64,000 bases of DNA from an uncultured Flavobacteriaceae bacterium (GCA_913045325.1 CAJWPZ010000004.1:28342-92341), one strand, 5' to 3'. Numbered from the stretch's first letter, positions 8,950 to 17,991 are shown. The notes: a model not told the origin generated them from the letters alone. Made by a program: numbers and translations.

Positions 8950-11265
8950 TCAAAAATCAAATTCATCTGGTACCTGGTCTATATCTTCAGAAACCGTTTG
9001 TGCCTTCCATTTCTCACAATCTACCTCAATTGTAAGGTCTGGCGGAACTATAAACTCGTCTTTTGATATCTCTAAACGCTCATCATTGTAGCAATCTTTC
9101 ATGTACAAGGCCCAAACAGGTAGCGCCATGGTGGCTCCTTGCCCGTACATTGTAGACTCGAAATGAACAGAACGATCCTCGCCCCCAACCCAAACTCCTG
9201 TAACAAGATTAGGGACCATACCCATAAACCAACCATCACTATTGTTTTGAGTGGTTCCTGTTTTACCTGCTATTGGATTTTTAAACTCATAAGGATACCC
9301 CGTTACTGTAGTTTTGTATGCCCTATTGGCGCCGGTTTTATGACGTAGTCTAGAACCAGATCCGGCCTCGGTAACTCCCTGTAATAAATTAATAGTGACA
9401 TAAGCTGTTTCACTACTTATAACATCTTTTGTTTGAGGAGTGTGTTGGTATAAAACAGTACCGTTTTTGTCTTCAATTCTGGTTATAAGTGATGGCTTTA
9501 CATACACACCCTGATTAGCAAATGTGCTATAGGCTCCAACCATTTCATATAAAGATACATCTGGTGTCCCCAGGGCTAGAGAAGGTACGGGCAACATATT
9601 TTTTGTGTCTATCCCCATTTTCTCAACCAAAGTAATCACTGGCTCTGGGCCAACGCGGTCTATTAGTCTTGCAGTAACGGTGTTTATAGAGTTCGCCAAT
9701 GCTTTTGTTAACGATAGCATGCCTCCATATTTATTACTAGAATTCTTTGGGCACCAATCATTCATGTTTCCTCTGGTACCCGCCGGGATACAGAAAGGAG
9801 TATTAGGCAAGCTGTCACAAGGAGACATATGCATTTGATCTATGGCGGTGGCATATACAAATGGCTTAAAGGTGGAACCAATTTGCCTCTTACCCGTTGA
9901 AACCATATCATACTTAAAGTGTTTGTAATCTATACCGCCCACATAAGCCTTCACTTCTCCCGTTTGAGGATTCATGGACATCATAGCGCCCTGCAAGTAA
10001 TTTTTATAGTACCTGATGGAGTCTCTAGGGGTCATTATTGTGTCTATATCTCCGTTCCAAGAGAAAATGCGCATCTTTCGTTTTTTATCAAAACTTTTTA
10101 AAATTTCTTCTTTGCTTTTACCCTCTGCGGTCATTGCTCTGTAGCGTTCGCTTCTTCGTATTGAGTTTTTTATAATTCTATCAATTTCTTCGGGCTCTAC
10201 ATCTCTAAAAGGAGCGGTTTTGTTGTATTTATTTTGCTTTGTAAATTCTTTTTGCAGGTTAGACATATGGCTTGTCATTGCCTTTTCTGCATAGCCCTGC
10301 ATGCCAGCATCAATAGTGGTGTATACTTTTAATCCATCTCTGTAGATGTTAAAGTTAGTGCCATCGCTCTTTGGATTGTTTTTAGTCCAATCTCCCATAA
10401 AAGCACGTGCATACTCTCTAAAATAAGTTGCCAAGCCCTCCACATGTCCTTGTGGGGTATAATTAAACTCTAGGGGTGTTGCCTGCAGGCTATCCTTTAG
10501 CTCTTTTGAGATAAAATCATACTTCTGCATTTGAGATAAAACAACATTTCTTCGATTTTTAACCCCCTGTGGGTTTCTCAAAGGGTTGTACAGGGAAGAG
10601 TTTTTAAACATCCCAACCAACATAGCAGATTCTGAAACATTTAATTGGCTAGGTGCTTTGTCAAAATAAATATTACTCGCAGATTCTATACCGATAGCCT
10701 GGTTTAAAAAATCATACTCATTAAAATACATCGTTAGTATCTCATTTTTAGTGTAACGCCTCTCCAAACGTGTTGCAATAATCCACTCTTTAACTTTTTG
10801 TATCCCTCGTTGAAATTTATTTCTAGAGGCCTGGTCTGTAAATAACTGCTTAGCAAGTTGCTGAGAAATAGTACTAGCCCCACCTTTGCTTCCTAAATAA
10901 ACAGCAGCACGAAGTGTCCCTCTAATATCAATACCGCTATGGTCATAAAAACGAATGTCTTCGGTGGCCAAAAGGGCGTTTTTAAGATGCTCTGGCAACT
11001 CCTGAAATGCAACTGGAGTTCGGTTTTCTTTGTAAAATTTACCAATAACCTTTCCGTCTGTAGAGATAATTTCTGTGGCAAGATTTTTTTCTGGATTTTC
11101 GAGACTTGTTTCGTCTGGAAGACTCCCAAAGACACCAAGCGAGGCCAATAAAAACAACAAAGCAACGGCCGCTACAACACTCAATAGCAAAAGCCAAAAC
11201 AAGGTAACGATACTACCTTTTTTTTTAGTTTTCTTTTTTTTTCTGGTGGTTTTCTTTTGAGCCAT
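8950..11265 (-). CDS. mrcA: Penicillin-binding protein 1A (transglycosylase and transpeptidase)
   Basis: Bifunctional class A PBP that polymerises and crosslinks peptidoglycan. It is 771 aa. A short very basic cytoplasmic tail (residues 3-16) is followed by one membrane helix (about 20-45). The GT51 domain (about 60-240) has its catalytic glutamate in ATEDIRFYDHSGID and GASTISQQLAKQL. The transpeptidase domain has STFK with the active serine near 463, SIN near 525 and KTGT near 666. The gene lies 102 bases downstream of gldH on the same strand, and the ricT-gldH-PBP1A order recurs in gliding Flavobacteriia. The stretch between (11266-11367) shows no clear promoter, so readthrough from gldH is likely. 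Confidence 0.96.
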   Translation of the reverse strand: MAQKKTTRKKKKTKKKGSIVTLFWLLLLSVVAAVALLFLLASLGVFGSLPDETSLENPEKNLATEIISTDGKVIGKFYKENRTPVAFQELPEHLKNALLATEDIRFYDHSGIDIRGTLRAAVYLGSKGGASTISQQLAKQLFTDQASRNKFQRGIQKVKEWIIATRLERRYTKNEILTMYFNEYDFLNQAIGIESASNIYFDKAPSQLNVSESAMLVGMFKNSSLYNPLRNPQGVKNRRNVVLSQMQKYDFISKELKDSLQATPLEFNYTPQGHVEGLATYFREYARAFMGDWTKNNPKSDGTNFNIYRDGLKVYTTIDAGMQGYAEKAMTSHMSNLQKEFTKQNKYNKTAPFRDVEPEEIDRIIKNSIRRSERYRAMTAEGKSKEEILKSFDKKRKMRIFSWNGDIDTIMTPRDSIRYYKNYLQGAMMSMNPQTGEVKAYVGGIDYKHFKYDMVSTGKRQIGSTFKPFVYATAIDQMHMSPCDSLPNTPFCIPAGTRGNMNDWCPKNSSNKYGGMLSLTKALANSINTVTARLIDRVGPEPVITLVEKMGIDTKNMLPVPSLALGTPDVSLYEMVGAYSTFANQGVYVKPSLITRIEDKNGTVLYQHTPQTKDVISSETAYVTINLLQGVTEAGSGSRLRHKTGANRAYKTTVTGYPYEFKNPIAGKTGTTQNNSDGWFMGMVPNLVTGVWVGGEDRSVHFESTMYGQGATMALPVWALYMKDCYNDERLEISKDEFIVPPDLTIEVDCEKWKAQTVSEDIDQVPDEFDF

Positions 11266-11367
11266 GCTATGCTACTTTTTGTGTTAGGGCCTGAAAATAT
11301 AAATACATTTTATTTGTTTAAAACAGTATCTGTTTGGCTCTCTTTTATTTGGATGGTTGCATATAAA

Positions 11368-11850
11368 CTACTTTATAGTTTCAATACTATAGCCTATATC
11401 TGTAATTCCCTCAAGTTTGCTAACGCCTTGCGACTCCCCATTATTGCGCACTGCATGTGAAATATGCAGGGTGTAATTTCCTTTTTCACTAAACGCAAGG
11501 TTCTGTTTATAAAACAATTTATTTTCCTTGAAGTTCCCAATACCTGTTCCTAGCCAAGACCCATCTGGTCTTGCCATTTTATATTCTAGTGTGTCAACCA
11601 CTTTTTTGCCATAAGGATGTTGCATTGAAACAATCAAAAACAGATTGCTAAAAGGGTACTTGTTGTTATTTCTTACAGTAATAAATGCATTATAAGTAGC
11701 TAAACTATCCAGCCTTGGCAGCTCAAAAATAGCAGGATCTTTTACCTGCCAACCCTCTGGGTTAATTGCCTTGGTGTCTGCAGTTACAGCGCTATTATTA
11801 CAGGCAATAAAAAGCAGGGATAAAACACTTGCAAAAAAACAGTTATACAT
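11368..11850 (-). CDS. gldH: Gliding motility lipoprotein GldH
   Basis: A 160-aa lipoprotein. The signal peptide ends in a lipobox LFIAC with the acylated cysteine at residue 17, followed by one beta-rich domain with the conserved SNLFLIVSMQHPYGKKVVDTLEYKMARP-type core and DGSWLGTG. GldH is required for gliding in Flavobacterium and is associated with the Gld/Spr type IX secretion machinery. Its start overlaps the ricT stop by one base (TAATG), so translation is coupled. Identity is supported by both sequence and the RicT/PBP1A neighbours. Confidence 0.92.
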   Translation of the reverse strand: MYNCFFASVLSLLFIACNNSAVTADTKAINPEGWQVKDPAIFELPRLDSLATYNAFITVRNNNKYPFSNLFLIVSMQHPYGKKVVDTLEYKMARPDGSWLGTGIGNFKENKLFYKQNLAFSEKGNYTLHISHAVRNNGESQGVSKLEGITDIGYSIETIK

Positions 11851-13133
11851 TACTTTTTAGGATTGTTGGGTTTATTGCGGTTGTTTCGGTTTTTATTTCT
11901 TGGATTTGGTTTGTTTCCTTCGCCAGGAGTTGCTCCCGTTTGTTTTTTATGTCTAGCGTTGGGCTGGGTTTGTTTTCCAGCTCCAGCGGCTACTGGTCTT
12001 CTAGAATTGCGCTTTTTCTTCTTTCTGCGCTGTGATGATTTTGGTTTGTCAAAACGGGTAAGACTGTCTTGACCCACTACATTACTGAAAAGCTCGGTGT
12101 TGTCAATCTTGGTTTCTATTTTATAATCTTCAAGGTTGGCAACGATATCCCCGCTTTTATTAAGGGCAATAATTTCATTAACGCGTTCTAGGGTTAATTC
12201 ATGCCAATTCATGGCTTCTTTTTCATAGGCGAACCACAACAAGCCCTTGAAAATGTCAGTTTTTTGACAAATAGCATTGCCTTTCTCTGTTTTGAGTTTA
12301 ACATCACTTTTAGGGAAGGTTGCTAGTGTATCTATGTAGGTGTCCAGCTCAAAGTTTAAACAGCACTTTAATTTACCGCATTGACCTGCAAGTTTTTGAG
12401 GATTTAAAGAAAGTTGTTGGTATCTAGCCGCGGAGGTGTTTACAGACCTAAAATCTGTTAGCCAGGTAGAACAGCACAGTTCTCTACCGCAAGAACCAAT
12501 ACCGCCCAAGCGGGCTGCTTCTTGTCTAAAGCCCACTTGCTTCATTTCAATACGAGAATTAAACGTGCGTGCAAATTCTTTAATTAATTCTCTAAAATCT
12601 ACGCGCTCCTCTGCGGTGTAATAAAAGATAACTTTAGAGGCATCTCCTTGAAACTCTACATCGCTAATTTTCATGCGCAGCCCTAGCCTAATTGCAATGA
12701 CCCGAGAGCGTTTTTGGATATCTGCTTCACGATCTCTTACCTTTTGCCATATGTCAATATCTTTTTGTGTGGCTTTTCTATAAAGAATTGGCAGTTTGGT
12801 GGCGTCTGGATTTTCTTTTTTCTTTTTCATTTGTACGCGCACCAACTCACCAGCAAGGGTCACAATACCAATATCATGTCCAGATTCTGCTTGAGTGGCA
12901 ACAATATCTCCAATGCTTAGGGAAAGATTTTCGTTGTTTTGATAAAAGTGTTTGCGTCCATTTTTAAAACGCACTTCAACTCCTGTATAAGGAGTCATAT
13001 TTGCAGGAAGCGACATATTTGAAAGCCAATCAAACACCGTTAATTTGTTACAACCATCGGTCCCACAAGTACCATTGTTCTTGCAGCCTTTTGGTTGTCC
13101 ATCGGCGCCAGAGGCACAGCTAGTACAGCCCAT
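11850..13133 (-). CDS. ricT: RicT (YaaT) PSP1-domain iron-sulfur regulator
   Basis: A 427-aa cytoplasmic PSP1-domain protein. The N-terminus is cysteine-rich (residues 3, 6, 17, 23, 28). The PSP1 core (about 60-290) carries GSCGRELCC and GQCGKLKCCLNFE, the cysteine clusters that distinguish RicT. In Bacillus the RicAFT complex holds Fe-S clusters and affects RNA maturation, but its role in Bacteroidota is not established and no RicA or RicF gene is nearby. The last 70 residues are a low-complexity Lys/Arg/Asn/Gln tail, probably disordered and possibly RNA-binding. It is the first gene of the ricT-gldH-PBP1A unit. Confidence 0.92.
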   Translation of the reverse strand: MGCTSCASGADGQPKGCKNNGTCGTDGCNKLTVFDWLSNMSLPANMTPYTGVEVRFKNGRKHFYQNNENLSLSIGDIVATQAESGHDIGIVTLAGELVRVQMKKKKENPDATKLPILYRKATQKDIDIWQKVRDREADIQKRSRVIAIRLGLRMKISDVEFQGDASKVIFYYTAEERVDFRELIKEFARTFNSRIEMKQVGFRQEAARLGGIGSCGRELCCSTWLTDFRSVNTSAARYQQLSLNPQKLAGQCGKLKCCLNFELDTYIDTLATFPKSDVKLKTEKGNAICQKTDIFKGLLWFAYEKEAMNWHELTLERVNEIIALNKSGDIVANLEDYKIETKIDNTELFSNVVGQDSLTRFDKPKSSQRRKKKKRNSRRPVAAGAGKQTQPNARHKKQTGATPGEGNKPNPRNKNRNNRNKPNNPKK

Positions 13134-13339
13134 ATTAATTATATATAGTGGAGTTTTGGAATTATTGTTTATTGACTTCCGTTAGACCTATGCGATCATC
13201 AACCTCATTGTTCAGTTACATCTTCACGGTGTTTGAATAAACAAATCATTAAAACCAAGAAACTCTCGAATGAATAAAACACTATTGTTTACAATGTAAA
13301 GGTATTAAATCTTACAGAATAAAAATTCAGAATTATAAA

Positions 13340-14371
13340 CTACTTCTTAAATTGAAGCTTCTGAGATCTTCCCTTTTTAAATATTTTATTGCTTGCATGA
13401 GTTCCTTTGCGAAGTTCTTTTTGCTGCTCAAAGGGTAGCTGTATAATTTGATGACACTCATCACTACAGGTATGCTCCATTTTTTCAGCACAAACATCGC
13501 ACTGAATAAACAACAAATGACATCCTTCATTAGCACAGTTTGTGTGGCTATCAAAAGGGCTCCCGCATTGATGGCAATTAGAAATAACATCGTCGCTAAT
13601 GCGCTCGCTGCGTCTGTGATCAAAAACAAAGTTTTTTCCTAAAAATTTATTTTCTAATCCTTGATCTTTCACCTGGCGGGTGTATTCTATAATTCCACCC
13701 TCCAACTGAAATACATTTTTAAACCCTTTGTGTTTGTAATAGGCGCTGGCTTTTTCACAACGAATTCCTCCGGTGCAGTACATCACCAATTTTTTGTCTT
13801 CTTTATGATCTTGAAGGTCTTGCTCTATAACATCTAAAGAATCTCTAAAAGTGTCTACATCTGGAGTAAGGGCGTTTTTGAAATGTCCTATTTCACTTTC
13901 GTAATGATTGCGCATATCTACCAAAACAGTATCTGGATCTTCTATTAAATCGTTAAAGGTGTTGGCGTCTAAATGAACTCCTTTATTGGTGACGTCAAAG
14001 GTGGTGTCATTAAGCCCGTCTGCAACAATTTTATGTCTCACCTTGACTTTTAACTTTAAAAAAGATTTTAAGTCTTGCTCCACTGCAATGTTTAATCTAC
14101 AATTTTCCAAAAAATAAATACCGTCTAAAAAGGCTTTAAATTCACTGAAATTTTTTCCCGGAACAGAAAGTTGTGCGTTTATTCCTTCTTTGGCTACATA
14201 TATACGCCCCAAAACATCTAGGGCATCCCAAGCAATAAACAAATGATTTCTGAAAAGTTCTGGATTACCAATATGGGCATATTGATAAAAGGAAAGTGTT
14301 AAGCGTTCGTCTGCGGCTTGTTCTAGCAGAGCGGCTCTTTCTTTGGCACTTAGAGTATTGTACAGTTGCAT
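13340..14371 (-). CDS. trhO: tRNA uridine(34) hydroxylase, rhodanese family
   Basis: Oxygen-dependent enzyme that makes 5-hydroxyuridine at wobble position 34 of tRNAs. It is 343 aa. The N-terminal ferredoxin-like domain (about 1-120) contains YVAKEGINAQLSVP. The rhodanese domain (about 130-225) has the active cysteine in MYCTGGIRCEKAS near residue 192. The C-terminal domain carries a set of paired cysteines (CHQCG, CANEGC, CDVC, CSDEC), likely a zinc module found in long TrhO proteins. The gene is divergent from recA. The 206 bases between its stop and ricT (13134-13339) hold nothing I recognise. Confidence 0.94.
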   Translation of the reverse strand: MQLYNTLSAKERAALLEQAADERLTLSFYQYAHIGNPELFRNHLFIAWDALDVLGRIYVAKEGINAQLSVPGKNFSEFKAFLDGIYFLENCRLNIAVEQDLKSFLKLKVKVRHKIVADGLNDTTFDVTNKGVHLDANTFNDLIEDPDTVLVDMRNHYESEIGHFKNALTPDVDTFRDSLDVIEQDLQDHKEDKKLVMYCTGGIRCEKASAYYKHKGFKNVFQLEGGIIEYTRQVKDQGLENKFLGKNFVFDHRRSERISDDVISNCHQCGSPFDSHTNCANEGCHLLFIQCDVCAEKMEHTCSDECHQIIQLPFEQQKELRKGTHASNKIFKKGRSQKLQFKK

Positions 14372-14407
14372 GCTATACCAATGTTAAGGGTTAAAAAGAA
14401 TAATGTT

Positions 14408-14437
14408 CAAAAGTAGAAAAAAAGACACGCAAAGCAA
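14408..14437 (-). promoter_or_regulatory. Bacteroidota-type promoter of trhO
   Basis: Read on the minus strand: TTG (complement of 14435-14437), a 19-base spacer, and TACTTTTG (complement of 14408-14415), matching TTG-N19-TAnnTTTG. The start site would be near 14403, giving a leader of roughly 30 bases. Confidence 0.5.
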
Positions 14438-14480
14438 TATTAAATGGATTAAATACTTCTTTTTCATGAATATAGAGCAA

Positions 14481-14512
14481 GGAAACCTTCCAAAATTTGG
14501 AATGTTTCCAAA
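14481..14512. promoter_or_regulatory. Large palindromic operator on the recA promoter
   Basis: The 29 bases 14481-14509 form a palindrome of the form GGAAACnTTCCAAAn followed by its mirror, with mismatches only at positions 7 and 23 and at the central base. It can also be read as three half-sites: TTCCAAA 14488-14494, TTTGGAA 14496-14502 and TTCCAAA 14506-14512, the last two forming a perfect 17-bp palindrome around TGT. It covers the -33 element (TTTG 14496-14499). A dimeric repressor bound here should block recA transcription. Confidence 0.6.
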
Positions 14513-14526
14513 TATTTGTATATTTG
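14496..14526 (+). promoter_or_regulatory. recA promoter (TTTG-N19-TAnnTTTG)
   Basis: TTTG at 14496-14499, exactly 19 bases, then TATATTTG at 14519-14526. This is a full match to the Bacteroidota vegetative promoter. Transcription should begin near 14530 and leave a leader of about 118 bases before the recA ATG. The -33 element lies inside the palindromic operator. Confidence 0.7.
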
Positions 14527-14647
14527 CATTGTTCAATTACTTAAAAGTACTTGTTCACAACCTTTAAAAAACAAGCATGGTTTTAATTGTTTCAAGTAAA
14601 ACGAAGGTTTATTTTTAACATCAAAATAAGACAAAAAAAACAGCATT

Positions 14648-15661
14648 ATGGCAGATAAAGAGAAAGAGGCAAAATTAAAAGCACTAAAACTTACCCTGGA
14701 TAAATTAGACAAAACATATGGTAAGGGAACCGTAATGAAAATGGGAGACCAAGCCATTGTTGATGTAGAGATAATACCCTCAGGATCATTGGGTCTTGAT
14801 GTGGCCCTTGGCGTGGGTGGATATCCAAGAGGAAGGGTGATTGAGATCTATGGCCCAGAATCTTCGGGAAAAACAACACTAACAATTCATGCAATAGCAG
14901 AGGCACAAAAAAAGGGTGGTATTGCAGCTTTTATTGATGCAGAACACGCCTTTGACAGATACTATGCAGAGAGCCTTGGTGTAGATGTTGAAAATTTAAT
15001 TATCTCTCAACCAGATAATGGAGAACAAGCCCTAGAAATTGCAGACAACCTAATACGTTCTGGAGCAATTGATATCATTGTTATTGATTCTGTGGCTGCC
15101 TTAACTCCAAAAAGTGAAATTGAAGGAGAAATGGGTGATAGTAAAATGGGATTACACGCCCGTTTAATGTCACAAGCATTAAGAAAACTAACTGGATCAA
15201 TTTCTAAAACCAATTGTACGGTAATATTTATCAATCAATTGCGTGAAAAAATTGGTGTTATGTTTGGAAACCCAGAAACTACAACAGGTGGTAACGCCTT
15301 AAAGTTTTACGCATCTGTGCGTCTAGACATAAGACGATCTACTCAAATTAAAGACACTAACGGTAATGTTTTAGGAAATAAAACCAGGGTAAAGGTTGTA
15401 AAAAACAAAGTAGCTCCTCCCTTTAAGTTAGTTGAGTTTGACATCATGTACGGAAAAGGAATCTCTAAAGTTGGAGAAATCATTGATCTTGGTGTAGATT
15501 TTGAAATCATTAAAAAAGCAGGGTCTTGGTTTAGTTATGACGAAACCAAACTAGGTCAAGGTAGAGACGCGGTTAAAACATTACTACTAGACAACCCAGA
15601 ACTTATGGAAGAACTAGAAATTAAAATAAAAGATTGTATCAAGGCCCTAGCGGGTGCATAA
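14648..15661 (+). CDS. recA: Recombinase RecA
   Basis: ATP-dependent strand-exchange protein for homologous recombination and DNA-damage response. It is 337 aa. Walker [10 protein letters not shown] lies at about residues 75-83, Walker [11 protein letters not shown] near 149-158, loop L1 with [26 protein letters not shown] sequence near 163-184, and [21 protein letters not shown] near 211-231. The acidic C-terminal tail seen in many RecAs is short here and ends in KALAGA. The gene has its own promoter with a large palindrome and ends at a strong terminator, so it is monocistronic. Confidence 0.99.
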   Translation: MADKEKEAKLKALKLTLDKLDKTYGKGTVMKMGDQAIVDVEIIPSGSLGLDVALGVGGYPRGRVIEIYGPESSGKTTLTIHAIAEAQKKGGIAAFIDAEHAFDRYYAESLGVDVENLIISQPDNGEQALEIADNLIRSGAIDIIVIDSVAALTPKSEIEGEMGDSKMGLHARLMSQALRKLTGSISKTNCTVIFINQLREKIGVMFGNPETTTGGNALKFYASVRLDIRRSTQIKDTNGNVLGNKTRVKVVKNKVAPPFKLVEFDIMYGKGISKVGEIIDLGVDFEIIKKAGSWFSYDETKLGQGRDAVKTLLLDNPELMEELEIKIKDCIKALAGA

Positions 15662-15724
15662 CTAATTCCTTAAGCACATCAAGAAATACTGTTGCTGTCT
15701 TGATTGGAGTGGTAAAAATGTTTT

Positions 15725-15770
15725 AAAACAGGGTTTGGTTTTGTATAAAACCAAACCCTGTTTTAATTTT
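15725..15770 (+). terminator. Intrinsic terminator of recA
   Basis: A perfect 18-bp stem (15725-15742 with 15747-15764) with a GTAT loop, followed by AATTTT. It lies 64 bases after the recA stop. The A- and T-rich ends of the stem make it usable in both directions, but no gene converges here. Confidence 0.9.
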
Positions 15771-15900
15771 AGTACCTTTTGCAGGTGTTTAACGTTTCCA
15801 TTTTAGATAAGAACTTTTTTAAATTATGTTAAAAAGTTAATATTAAAATCTTTTTTAGGACGTTATAGTGGCGCTACTGTTTTACAAATAAAAAAAGACG

Positions 15901-15930
15901 CTACGCAACCCTCTTCACAATCAAGCATCT
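15901..15930 (+). promoter_or_regulatory. Candidate ECF-type promoter upstream of the sigma gene
   Basis: CGCAACC (15904-15910) and CATCT (15926-15930), 15 bases apart, resemble the AACC / GTCT-like layout of ECF sigma promoters. No TAnnTTTG box is convincing between the recA terminator and the sigma gene. Self-activation by the downstream sigma factor is therefore plausible but is inference. The rest of the 15771-16001 gap is AT-rich with no recognisable feature. Confidence 0.3.
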
Positions 15931-16001
15931 AGTTGGTGTAGAAGCCAATAATTTATAGCTTATTGTGTAAAACAATTGCGAACAAACCAAGGCAACTACA
16001 T

Positions 16002-16535
16002 TTGACTTTAAACCAAATCATACAAGGCTGTAAAAAGAAGGACGCTAAGGCACAAGCAGAGCTCTACAAGCGCTACAGTGGAGTGTTGTACTCTATTTGT
16101 TTGCGATACTCTCCCAACAAGGTAGAGGCAGAAGACAACTTGCAGGATGCTTTTATTACTATTTTTAATAAAGCAGAACAGTTTAAAGAAAAAGGCTCTT
16201 TTGAGGGTTGGATAAAAAGAATAACTGTAAATACTGTGCTTCAAAAATATAGAAAACAAAAAGTGTTTACTATAACTGATGAAGCGCAAATTGAGGATAC
16301 CGCCGACCAACAGGTTGTTGATAATGGCTTGCCACTTGATTATTTACTCAGTATTATTCAAGAGCTGCCCCAGAGATACAGACTGGTGTTTACCATGTAT
16401 GTTATGGATGGGTATTCTCATAAAGAAATTGGAGCCTTATTAGAAATTAGTGATGGAACCTCAAAGTCTAATTTAGCTAGAGCAAGAGGGATTTTAAAAA
16501 CAAAAATTGACGACTATAACAAAGATAGTCTCTAG
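16002..16535 (+). CDS. ECF-type RNA polymerase sigma factor
   Basis: Group 4 sigma factor of about 177 aa. Region 2 spans AQAELYKRYSGVLYSICLRY to SFEGWIKRITVNTVLQKYRK and includes AEDNLQDAFITIF. Region 4 (about 110-170) includes LPQRYRLVFTMYVMDGYSHKEIG and TSKSNLARAR. No ATG starts the frame. The frame opens after a TAG at 15939-15941, with TTG codons at 15963 and 16002. I chose 16002 because it puts the start three residues before the NQIIQGCKK helix, as in relatives. A low-efficiency start may itself keep levels down. The partner gene follows 34 bases later and is probably its anti-sigma factor. Confidence 0.88.
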   Translation: MTLNQIIQGCKKKDAKAQAELYKRYSGVLYSICLRYSPNKVEAEDNLQDAFITIFNKAEQFKEKGSFEGWIKRITVNTVLQKYRKQKVFTITDEAQIEDTADQQVVDNGLPLDYLLSIIQELPQRYRLVFTMYVMDGYSHKEIGALLEISDGTSKSNLARARGILKTKIDDYNKDSL

Positions 16536-16569
16536 TACATAAAACCTTGCTGATAAAAACAGCAGACCT

Positions 16570-17988
16570 ATGAAACAAAAAAAGAACATAGATCAACTCT
16601 TTAACGAGCGACTGGCAAATCACAAGCAGGCTCCCGGCTCTCATGTTTGGGATAATATTCAGGCGCGTCTAGAAAAAGACAAGAAAGATCGTGTTATTGC
16701 TATATGGTATAGAGTGGCAGGGGTTGCAGCAAGTTTGGTTTTGATTTTCTATTTAGCAGGTTCTTTAGGTGATACGCAAAGCAATAGTATTGTTGAGCAG
16801 CAACTAGATGTGAAAAGCGACAGCAACACAGTTCCAAAAATTAATAAAACACTTGAAATACGTTTGCCTGAATACAAATCTGGCATTACCTCCACAAATA
16901 AAGACGCGCAAAACAAGACAATTACACCACAGGTAAAAGAGAAAGACAATAACACTCCAAAAAAACAAATTATTGGCTTGACAAACCAAGAAAGCGCAGT
17001 AGCTAAAGGGACTATTAAAAAAGACCTCGTTGTGCCAACAAAAAATTTGACCCTAGCGGTTGTAAAACCAAAAAATCCACCTGTTGTTAAAGAAAATAAA
17101 GAAACAGTAACCAGCCCGGTGGTTGCCAATCCTAGCAGCGTCTCAGCAATAGCCGAGATAGAAAAGACCAACACGGCATCGGCAGAGAAAAAATCTATTT
17201 TTGATGCCATAAAAGAGCAAAAGCAACTGGAGTCTAAAGAGGCTGTAGCCAAAAAAAGCGCCCAAGAAAATCTTTGGGAAATTACACCCAACATCGCTCC
17301 CGTATATTTCAATACCTTAAGTCAAGGATCATCAATAGATGCTAGCTTTGCAGACAACACCCAAAAGGGTGATGTAAATATAAGTTATGGTATTGGTGTG
17401 CGCTACGCGCTGAGTGATCGATTAAAAATTCGCTCTGGAATAAACAATGTGTCTCTTAGTTATAGTACATCAGATATAGAACTAGGTGATGGCCCGGTCT
17501 CGGCAGCATTAAGAAATATTGATTACAATAGAGAAGGTATTGTGGTAATCGCGCAAGATTTAGGCACATTTGCTAGTCAAAATCAAGACGGAACCTTTGG
17601 TGAAATAACTCCAAAATCAACAAACGGAGAAGCGTTTATAAATCAAAATATTAGCTATTACGAAGTGCCTTTAGAATTAAGCTACACGCTTTTTGACAGC
17701 GCTTTTGGCCTAGATGTCATTGGAGGGGTTAGCACACTTGTTTTAGGAGAAAACCAAGTATCTGTTACCGCAGGGAATTACAGTGAGGTTCTTGGGGCTG
17801 CAAACAACTTATCTAGCATCAGCTTTGCCTCTAACATAGGGCTTGGATTACATTATAAAATGTCTAGTAACCTTAGACTTAATGTTGAGCCTATGTTTAA
17901 ATACCAGTTAAATCCATATACAGATTCTTCTGTGAGTTTTAAGCCATACTACCTTGGTGTATACACCGGGTTAAGTTTTAAGTTTTAG
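16570..17988 (+). CDS. Anti-sigma-like protein fused to an outer-membrane beta-barrel
   Basis: A 472-aa protein in three parts. Residues 1-43 form a soluble N-terminus with HVWDNIQARLEKDKKDR, the type of tail seen in Bacteroidota anti-sigma partners. One membrane helix spans about 47-65. A Lys/Thr/Pro/Val-rich linker (about 66-235) is long enough to cross the periplasm. Residues about 237-472 are beta-rich with alternating hydrophobics and end in SFKF, as in outer-membrane barrels. The simplest model is an inner-membrane anchored protein that grips the sigma factor inside and inserts a barrel in the outer membrane. The chain is continuous with no frameshift. A plain porin-like protein is the alternative. 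Confidence 0.75.
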   Translation: MKQKKNIDQLFNERLANHKQAPGSHVWDNIQARLEKDKKDRVIAIWYRVAGVAASLVLIFYLAGSLGDTQSNSIVEQQLDVKSDSNTVPKINKTLEIRLPEYKSGITSTNKDAQNKTITPQVKEKDNNTPKKQIIGLTNQESAVAKGTIKKDLVVPTKNLTLAVVKPKNPPVVKENKETVTSPVVANPSSVSAIAEIEKTNTASAEKKSIFDAIKEQKQLESKEAVAKKSAQENLWEITPNIAPVYFNTLSQGSSIDASFADNTQKGDVNISYGIGVRYALSDRLKIRSGINNVSLSYSTSDIELGDGPVSAALRNIDYNREGIVVIAQDLGTFASQNQDGTFGEITPKSTNGEAFINQNISYYEVPLELSYTLFDSAFGLDVIGGVSTLVLGENQVSVTAGNYSEVLGAANNLSSISFASNIGLGLHYKMSSNLRLNVEPMFKYQLNPYTDSSVSFKPYYLGVYTGLSFKF

Positions 17989-17991
17989 GAA

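Noticed and set aside
14481..14512. Calling the recA palindrome a LexA (SOS) box
   Set aside because: The half-site TTCCAAA does not match the LexA boxes known to me (E. coli CTGT-type, Bacillus GAAC-type), so only an unnamed operator is reported.
15824..15834. A dif-like half-site (TTATGTTAAAA) in the recA-sigma gap
   Set aside because: Only the XerD-type arm matches. The sequence where the XerC arm should be (GATAAGAACTT) does not resemble a dif arm.
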